Source: Maniola hyperantus | Taxonomy: Eukaryota; Arthropoda; Insecta; Lepidoptera; Nymphalidae | Length of the DNA: 64,000 bases | Assembly: GCF_902806685.2 (NCBI RefSeq) | Contig: NC_048554.1 | Coordinates: 2,790,001-2,854,000, forward strand | Direction: 5' to 3' | Shown here: positions 57,068 to 64,000 of the stretch, one piece after another | Position numbering within the stretch: position 1 is the stretch's first letter | Layout: the number at the start of each line of letters is the position of its first letter | Program-made: the position numbers and the translations under genes | The notes under the pieces: model-generated | Seen by the model: only the letters and a program-made list of their open reading frames with translations | What the model was told of the DNA's origin: nothing | Database searches by the model: none

Positions 57068-60000
57068 ACAAAGTGATCCTATAAGGGTTCCGTTTTTCCT
57101 TTTGAGGTACGGAACCCTAAAAATCGTAAAATGTTGGCGGGGGACAGGGGCGGACGAAGTCGCGGGCATCAGCTTGTTTTTCATAAAAGCTCATAGCTGT
57201 TAATAATCTAGATTTTATCATTTTGTGTAGGTATACGTTTTAGATTAGATATCTATGTGAATATTAAGCTTAGGATATATTTTCATTCCAGCCAAATTAT
57301 TATCTATGGTTATCAAAAGGGAAACATAAAATTATACGTACCATGATACCACCATTTTGTTTTCTTAGGATTTTTGTTGCACGTTTTTACATAAAAAGAA
57401 TTATCTGGCGGCCGTTTCTGAAAATATACAAAAAACTTAAATGAAAACCGGCCAAGTGCGAGTCAAGCTCGCGCAACGAGGGTTCCGTACTGCAGTCGTA
57501 TTTTTTAGACATTTTGCACGATAATTCAAAACTATGATGCATAAATATAAATAAAAATATTTAGAATGCACAGATGAAGACCTTTCATAATACCCCACTT
57601 AATATAGTTACTTACTTCGAACATTGAAAATACTAATTATTAGTTCATGACCACAATTTAATTTTTTTTGTGCGATGTAACCACAAATTCACGGTTTTCA
57701 GATTTTTTCCCCAAATGTCTGCTATAAGACCTACCTACCTGCCAAATTTCATGATTCTAGGTCAACGGGAAGTACAGTACGATTCAAACTTAAATGAGTC
57801 TGCGTGAAGTTGCGAGACCCGAGTACCCGTAGTACAAGATTATACGTCTCCCCAAACCAAACCAAATTCGAGAGTCGAAATACTTCCCCGTTACAGTAAA
57901 CTGGATCTTAAATGCCTTGTTTTAAAGCTCAAGTTTGTCTACACTTCTACAGCCAGCGCTCCAAGCGGAAACATTGCGAAATTAAAATCAGTGGCATTGA
58001 ATATTTGACTTCAATTCAAGGCTGTTTAGGTCCATTTTACTGTAACGCGGAAGTATTTCGACTCTCGAATTTGGTTTCGTTTGGTGAGACGTAAAATCTT
58101 GTTACTACGGGTACTGAACCCTAAAAACGATGAAGTATCTCACCTTTCTTTACAGCTACTAAGCATAGAGACTATGGAGAGGCAGACGGACTGCACGGAG
58201 AGCGCGGGAGACCAGTCGTCCGTCAGTATGGAGAGGCAGATGTGGCCGTTGGAGTACACGGGGGTGCACCGGGATGTTATTTCCTATAAACGTCACCTGA
58301 AAAAGAGAAAATATTTTTATAGACAAACTAGCTTATGCTCGCGACTTCGTCCGCGTGGACTACAAATTTCAAAACCCTATTTCACCCCCTTAGGAGTTGA
58401 ATTTTCAAAAATCCTTTCTTAGCGGATGCCTACGTCATAATAGCTATCTGCATGCCAAATTTCAGCCGATCCGTCCAGTAGTTTGAGCTGTGCGTTGATA
58501 GATCAGTCAGTCAGTCAGTCAGTCATTCAGTCAGTCAGTCAGTCACCTTTTCCTTTTATATATATATAGACTAGCTGATACCCGCGACTTCGTCCGCGTG
58601 AATTTAGGTTTTTTGAAATCCCGCGGGAATCTTTGATTTTCCGGGTAAAAAGTAGCCTATGTCCTTCCCCGGATGCCTATCTCTGTACCAAATTCCATCA
58701 AAATCGGTTGAACGGATGGGCCGTGAAAAGCTAGCAGACAGACAGACAGACACACTTTCGCATTCATAATATTAAGTATCATCATCATCATCATGATCAA
58801 CCCATCGCTGGCTCACTACAGAGCACGGGTCTCCTCTAAGAGTGAGAAGGGTTTTAGCCATAGTCTACCACGCTAGCCAAGTGAGGGTTGGCAGACTTCA
58901 CACACCTTTGAGAACATTATGGAGAACTCTCAGGCATGCAGGTTTCCTCGCGATGTTTTCCTTCACCGTTAAAGCAAGTGATATTTTAATTACTTAAAAA
59001 AAACGCACATAACTCCGAAAAGTTAGAGGAGCGTGCCCGGGAACGAACCCCCGACCTCTGATTGGAAGGCGGACGTCCTAACCATTAGGCTACCACAGCT
59101 TCATATTAAGTATGGAAGTATGGATTTAGAAGTCCATCTGTTTTACGTTTCACGCGGTGAACAGTGACGGATGTTAAAAGCAAAACCTGATTTTAATAAA
59201 TTCATAAGAAAACAAACTGAGTACATAGCTACATACTTGAATAAATATTAATTACTTTTATAAATTAATCTAGCATTCATTTAAATTAACTGCTATGAAA
59301 ATGTCAGCAAACACATTATTACTACAGATTTATCTATTTACTGACTTAAATGTTAGTCGGTGAAGAAATATTTTTTTTTATTTTTATTCAGATACAAGTT
59401 AGCCCTTGACTGCAATCTCACCTGGTGGTAAGTGATGATGCAGTCTAAGATGATAGCGGGCTAACCTGGAAGGGGTATGGCAGTTTTATTAAACCCATAC
59501 CCTTTGGTTTCTACACGGCATCGTACCGGAACGCTAAATCGCTTGGCGGCACGGCTTTGCCGGTAGGGTGGTAACTAGCCACGGCCGAAGCCTCCCACCA
59601 GACCAGACTAGAAATTTAGAAATTATAAAATTCCAAACCCCTGCCAGGAATCGAACCCGGAACCTCCCACTATTAAGACCACAGCGCTCACCACTGCGCC
59701 AGGGAGGTCGTCAAATTATATGGTAATACAATAGTATATTATGGGATATAAACATTGTGGGATTTTGTTTCGTCATTTTTCAGGGCTACTTCAAGTAAGG
59801 TGGCTAGTGTTATAAGTTTGAAAAGGCTTTTCACGTATTTTTAGAGTTTTTCCTCAAAAGGAAAAACGGAACCCTTATAGGATCACAGTGGCACCGATTC
59901 AGTTGTCTTTCTCTAAACTAAATTTAGAGTATCTGTATCCTTTTCTTTTTAACAATGCTAAAAAAGGACGGAACATGAACTTTACATTTAAAGACGCTAA

Positions 60001-61723
60001 ATTTTAGTGCACGCTACTAAACAGTAGGCTCGCGACTGTGCGCTAACATCACGGGTTTTAACATCTAAAAAACTGTTTAACTATGTCTGTCCATTCATAT
60101 TACATTAGTAAGAATGTGAATACTCTAAAATTTGGTTGTGCTCAGAATCAGTACCTTTGTTGTCTGTCCGTCCGTCTGTCAAGAAAACCTATAGGGTACT
60201 TCCCGTTGACCTAGAATCATGAAATTTGGCAGGTAGGTAGGTCTTATATCAGACATTCGGGGAAAAGTCTGAAAACCGTGAATTTGTGGTTACATCAGAC
60301 GAAAAAAATTAAATTGTGGTCATGAACTAATAATTAGTATTATCAATTTTCGGAGGATTTATTAACAATGTCAATTGGGGTATCATATGAAAGGTCTTCA
60401 CCTGTGCATTCCAAAACATATTTTTATTTATTTTTATGCATCATAGTTTTTGAATTATCGTGCAAAATGTCGAAAAAATACGACTGTAGTACGGTGCGCG
60501 AGCCCGACTCGCACTTGACCAGTTTTTAGCGTAGTAGCACATGCCGGATATCAGTTAGTTTCTACTGAGTCTTCATTAAAAATTGCATACAATGTATGCA
60601 AGAGGCTATATTGAGACTGTCTGGAATACAATATGTATATTTCATCAATTGATTTAGGATTCTTGTCTCGTCCATGACACAGTAGGTATCAATTGTAGGT
60701 TACCTAGATTCCGGTAATTAGGTTGCCAGCTGTTTAGAGTTAAACAGAAGCTCAAACAAAGGTAATGTCATTTATCTATGAACAGAAGTGGTAAGAGAGA
60801 CCGATTTTTCTGTGACTTAAATCAGTTTTTTAAATTATAGAATAGCGCTTGGCTGCAATCAGACCTGGTGGCAAGTGATGATGCAGCCTAAGATGGAGCG
60901 CGCTTGCCTAGAAGATGCCTATTCACACTTGACGTGATAATGATATTATAATTGGAGAGGAAAACTCTGATGTTGAAGGGTGTTCCAAATCTTAGCGGTT
61001 CTAATTAGAAACGAGGAGGCAAATCGCTTCGTACGTATCTGTGGAATTTCGACTACGTAGTGTGTGCAGACCTTGGCGATGCCTTTTTTAACGCTGGGAA
61101 ATGCGTTTACGCATCCCCCCCCCCCCCCCCTCTTGGAAGCCAGCCAGCTAACCAGGTAGCCAACCAACTGGAGGGAAGGTATGTGGGACTCGCCGGCCGA
61201 TAGGCGAGCTAAAAAACTAAAACCCAGCGGCGCTCCTGCGCGTCGCCTGGTGACTGGGTCATGGGAACGCCGAACCAAACCACCGCGACCCAGTCAGCGA
61301 CATCGCCAAGGCGGACCTCCACCGGGGACCCCGCTCACGAGGTCCCCACACCGCACGTCCGAGGCGCACCGACCAAGTGCGTGCGCCTCCCGACCCGGGG
61401 ACCTTCGCGATGCCTTGTGGTACGATAGTAGAAAGGTGAAAGAGGAACCAGATCGAAAAGTTCTTCAGCACACTCTCGAAATATATCCTGTATAAAATTC
61501 CGATAGACTGGCAACTTTACGCTGTCTTGTTTTGAAGCCGTTTAGTTTGTGCAAAGTTAAAGTACACTCTGCAAAGTCAAAGTACTCTATGGATATCATT
61601 GATCGCAGCCTAGATCTTACCTCTGGAGAGTCGAAAGGGTATTTATTTGTGAATTTGAACTGCAATACGAACTTTTCCCCCTCGTACAGTGTGCCAGGAA
61701 CACCTTCCATGTGTACTGTCCAC
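56538..61723 (-). CDS. Ube2w: UBE2W-type ubiquitin-conjugating enzyme, last four exons, two frameshifting deletions
   Basis: UBE2W attaches ubiquitin to free, disordered protein N-termini. Minus-strand exons: 61621-61723 (WTVHMEGVPGTLYEGEKF to YPFDSPE), 58144-58296 (VTFIGNNIPVHP to SMLSSCKE), 57342-57417 (KRPPDNSFYVKTCNKNPKKT then KWWYH) and 56538-56551 (DDSV and TAA). All splice sites are GT-AG. NGHICLSIL contains the catalytic cysteine, and SPALSVQSVCLSI and the WWYHDD tail are family signatures. The 58144-58296 exon is 153 nt. Relative to the conserved HPHVYSNG it lacks two bases beside a C-run at about 58260, and one more in the A-run near its 3' end. As given, the frame hits TAG at 58159-58161, then is back in register for the next exon. 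Both losses sit at homopolymers, so assembly indels are likely, but a decaying copy is possible. The N-terminal ~37 residues are not found and probably lie beyond 64 kb. Confidence 0.88.
56685..57122 (+). repeat. Interspersed repeat family C, full length
   Basis: ACCGGTTTAGTGCGAGCCAG to GAGGTACGGAACCCTAAAAA, lying in the last Ube2w intron. Confidence 0.88.
57449..58128 (+). repeat. Family C copy split by a family G element
   Basis: C starts ACCGGCCAAGTGCGAGTCAA and breaks at GGGAAGTAC (about 57777). The C end GAACCCTAAAAA reappears at 58117. Confidence 0.8.
57823..58114. mobile_element. Foldback element, family G, best copy
   Basis: GTACCCGTAGTACAAGATT and AATCTTGTTACTACGGGTAC are inverted. 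Arms continue through CGAGAGTCGAAATACTTCC and its inverse. Confidence 0.88.
58325..58572 (-). mobile_element. Helitron-like family B copy in Ube2w intron
   Basis: CTAGCTTATGCTCGCGACTT to (CAGT)n and CCTTTTCCTTTTATATATAT. Confidence 0.8.
58573..58779 (-). mobile_element. Helitron-like family A copy
   Basis: CTAGCTGATACCCGCGACTT to ACACTTTCGCATTCATAATA. Confidence 0.8.
58780..59102 (-). mobile_element. tRNA-derived SINE1 with 11-bp target duplication
   Basis: ATATTAAGTAT occurs at 58769-58779 and 59103-59113. Full body with (CAT)n, GCCCGGGAACGAACCCC and AACCATTAGGCTACCACAGC. Confidence 0.88.
59395..59710 (-). mobile_element. tRNA-derived SINE3, longest copy
   Basis: The reverse head CACCACTGCGCCAGGGAGG, B box CCAGGAATCGAACCCGG, body with TTTCTACACGGCATCGTACC. 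Confidence 0.85.
59856..60528 (-). repeat. Family C copy split by a family D element
   Basis: CAAAAGGAAAAACGGAACCC and GGATCAC before the insert, TTTGTTGTCTGTCC after it, ending CCCGACTCGCACTTGACC. Confidence 0.85.
59886..60155. mobile_element. Family D element, copy 3, nested
   Basis: AGTGGCACCGATTCAGTTGT to CTCAGAATCAGTACC. Confidence 0.85.
60840..61000 (-). mobile_element. LINE fragment
   Basis: AGACCTGGTGGCAAGTGATG and GAAGATGCCTATTCACACTT match the 24336 remnant. Confidence 0.65.
61150..61425. other. GC-rich segment after a C-run
   Basis: GGACTCGCCGGCCGATAGGC to CGACCCGGGGACCTTCGCGA, preceded by about 17 Cs (61115-61131). Open in several frames, none recognised. A 5' LINE region is possible. 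Confidence 0.35.
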
Positions 61724-61764
61724 CTGGATACACACAAAAATAAAAACATTATACAACTTAAATA

Positions 61765-62205
61765 GATGATACCCGCGACGTCATCTGCATGGATTTAGGT
61801 TTATAAAATTTTTGTGGGAACTCTTCGATTTTCCGGGAAAGACTTGCGAAAAGACAATTTAGCCCTTGACTGCAATCTACCTGGTGGTAAGTGATGATGC
61901 AATCTAAGATGGATGCGGGTTAACCTGGAAGGGGTATGACTAGTTTTATTAAACCCATACCTCTTGGTTTCTACACGGCATCGTACCGGAAAGCTCGAGC
62001 GCTTACCACTGGGCCTGGAGGTCGTCAAATGTATGTTCGGGATGCAAGCTATCTCTATACCAAAAGCCAGGAAAGAGTGTCTGTCTGTGTGTGCTAGCTT
62101 TTAACGGCCCATCCGTTTGACAGATTTTAACGATCTACACAGAGGTCGCTTGCACCTCGGGGACGGACATAGGCTACTTATTGTCTCAAAAAATCAATAA
62201 AGCAG
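61765..62205. mobile_element. Helitron-like A fragments flanking a SINE3 fragment
   Basis: GATACCCGCGACGTCATCTG, then GCCCTTGACTGCAATCTACC (SINE3), then GGCCCATCCGTTTGACAG. Confidence 0.65.
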
Positions 62206-62290
62206 TCTACGGTCTACTCTATAACTTTTCTCTTTAATTAGGCACCTCTTTAGTCTTCATTTAATCTTCACGAGTCCTGTTAGGCTAACA

Positions 62291-62461
62291 TGCGCACCAC
62301 GAGAAAGTTTTGTCTACGCATTTACTCGTCTTATTTGTATGAAGAAACACGAGATAATGCGTAGACAAAATTTTCTTGCGCACCACGAGAAAATTTTGTC
62401 TACGCATTTACTCGTCTTATTTGTATGAAGAAACATGAGATAATGCGTATACAAAATTTTA
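62291..62461. repeat. Palindromic ~86-bp unit duplicated in tandem
   Basis: GCGCACCACGAGAAA-TTTTGTCTAC starts each unit (about 62291 and 62376). Within each, TTTTGTCTACGCATT and AATGCGTAGACAAAA form an inverted pair. Confidence 0.85.
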
Positions 62462-62872
62462 GTTGGTTTACCTCATACATTAATAAACAAATTCGTCATC
62501 TACTGATGAATATATTTACAACGCAACGAAAATGCGTTGCGTTTGACACGTGCGTAGCGTACCATGTGACATGTAATTAGCTGATTGGAACAATTAAGTC
62601 GATACTCAGTAGCCAAATAACAGAGGTGTGTTATATTTGAACATACAGTGGCAATATTAGCACAAACAATATCAAAGAGGTGTAAAGGCCAGCGCGCTAT
62701 TAATAAATTGCTGATCATTCATACGACAAATATTCTGATGACGATCAGAATTATGTCGCAATACTAAAAAGGGCGATAACATAATATAAAGCTACCTACT
62801 CACTTAAGAGCGCTCTTCGGTAACACATGATCGTGCGTGAGAGCATGCTATAGAGCCTGCGCACACGAGGTA

Positions 62873-63055
62873 CAGTACGCGGCAGAATATAATGTACATC
62901 GGCCTTTAGACAGACATTTCGGATTTGTAGAGCGTTGTCTTGGTCACTCATACCTATATGACGTTTTGCCGGTTCCGACGACAGAGCCAAAGCTCTACAA
63001 ATCCGCTATCTCCTTCTAAAGGTCGGTGTACAATATTTTTGCCGCGTGCTGTACT
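62873..63055. mobile_element. Foldback MITE, family M2
   Basis: TACAGTACGCGGCAGAATAT and GCCGCGTGCTGTA are inverted ends. Confidence 0.82.
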
Positions 63056-63165
63056 TTTGTCTGCGGAGGACAAAAATCCCCGAAGCGTAGATAAAATGTT
63101 CGACGAAAACTTGCCACGGACTCAACGCCTATGGTGTGCGATCATTTGTTTGCCGGAAGTATAGT

Positions 63166-63800
63166 GAAGCGCATGCTATGGGGAAGTTTGTTGAAGCGCA
63201 TGCTATGGGGAAGTTTAGTGAAGCGCATGCTATGGGGAAGTTTAGTGAAGCGCATGCTATGGGGAAGTTTAGTGAAGCGCATGCTATGGGGAAGTTTAGT
63301 GAAGCGCATGCTATGGGGAAGTTTTTGAAGCGCATGCAATGGGGAAGTTTATTGAAGCGCATGCTATGGGGAAGTTTATTGAAGCGCATGCTATGGGGAA
63401 GTTTATTGAAGCGCATGCTATGGGGAAGTTTATTGAAGCGCATGCTATGGGGAAGTTTATTGAAGCGCATGCTATGGGGAAGTTTAGTGAAGCGCATGCT
63501 ATGGGGAAGTTTAGTGAAGCGCATGCTATGGGGAAGTTATTGAAGCGCATGCAATGGGGAAGAGTTTATTGAAGCGCATGCTATGGGGAGTTTATTGAAG
63601 CGCATGCTATGGGGAAGTTTTTTAAGCGCATGCTATGGGGACATTTAGTGAAGCGCATGCTATGGGGACGTTTAGTGAAGCGCATGCTATGGGGAAGTTT
63701 ATTGAAGCGCATGCTATGGGGAAGTTTATTGAAGCGCATGCTATGGGGAAGTTTATTGAAGCGCATGCTATGGGGAAGTTTATTGAAGCGCATGCTATGG
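63166..63800. repeat. 27-bp minisatellite, 24 copies
   Basis: The core GAAGCGCATGCTATGGGG repeats 24 times, joined by AAGTTTATT or AAGTTTAGT. Because 27 is a multiple of three, several frames on both strands stay open and give 9-residue repeats (EAHAMGKFS and others). That is a by-product of unit length rather than evidence of coding. Confidence 0.95.
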
Positions 63801-64000
63801 AAGCGAATATTGTGAGATTATGTCGTATTGTGCTTGACTTAAAGTTTAAGAAAAAGAGAAACAAGAGTAGTAGTAGTACCGGTAGTAGGTAGAAGTAGGC
63901 GGACTAAAAGTAGCTGTATGCGTTGACGCACCTCGGAACTTTAGTTCTATTTTTGTAAAGACCCCGCTTTTGTGTGGTCCAGTCTATCAATGTCCCGAGA

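Noticed and set aside
58081..58422. Plus-strand 113-codon frame (METMERQTD region)
   Set aside because: It is the shadow of the minus-strand Ube2w exon at 58144-58296.
61181..61495. GC-rich 104-codon frame
   Set aside because: Both strands are open because of base composition. No recognised motif. Only the 61621-61723 part nearby is coding (Ube2w).
63129..63892. Several overlapping repeat-protein frames (EAHAMGKFS, FIACAS and KLPHSMRF repeats)
   Set aside because: They exist on both strands only because the minisatellite unit is 27 bp. There is no start context, conserved domain or codon bias.

Overview
The window looks like nuclear DNA from a lepidopteran (moth or butterfly). It is AT-rich and dominated by short interspersed repeats of kinds that are common in Lepidoptera: tRNA-derived SINEs with (ATC)n ends, elements ending in a GCGGGCATCAGCTAGT-like tail, 3' ends of non-LTR retrotransposons and many foldback MITEs. 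The protein genes are split by introns with insect-like codon use. There is no bacterial-style operon, CRISPR array or rRNA. All gene names come from recognising conserved protein sequence by eye; no database search was run.

Layout. 1-36 kb: almost entirely repeats. It holds a non-LTR reverse transcriptase fragment (3.9-5.0 kb, minus), a broken ADP/ATP carrier fragment (25.1 kb), a 251-bp hAT-type element with a clean 8-bp target duplication (7.1 kb), and two more hAT MITEs (32.3 and 33.4 kb), one of which sits in the A box of a SINE. 36-39 kb: the first two coding exons of atypical protein kinase C (aPKC, minus), encoding the PB1 domain. The rest of that gene is not in the window. 39-42 kb: intergenic, separating aPKC from the divergently transcribed cpb. 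42.3-46.9 kb: a complete five-exon gene for F-actin capping protein beta subunit (cpb, plus, 276 aa). Its first coding exon supplies only the ATG, and its second intron carries a nearly perfect 219-bp-stem hairpin. 47-56 kb: repeats, a candidate short first exon at 50.5 kb with a SUMO-interaction-like motif, and a 567-bp hAT-type element containing a second element. 56.5-61.7 kb: the last four coding exons of a UBE2W-type ubiquitin-conjugating enzyme (minus). One of these exons has two apparent frameshifting deletions, so it is either an assembly error or a decaying copy. 63.2-63.8 kb: a 24-copy 27-bp minisatellite.

The genes do not form a pathway. aPKC (cell polarity kinase) and cpb (actin barbed-end capping) are head-to-head neighbours about 3.6 kb apart between start codons, so shared upstream control is possible but not shown. 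The most unusual content is structural: nested insertions with readable target-site duplications, and large inverted repeats.
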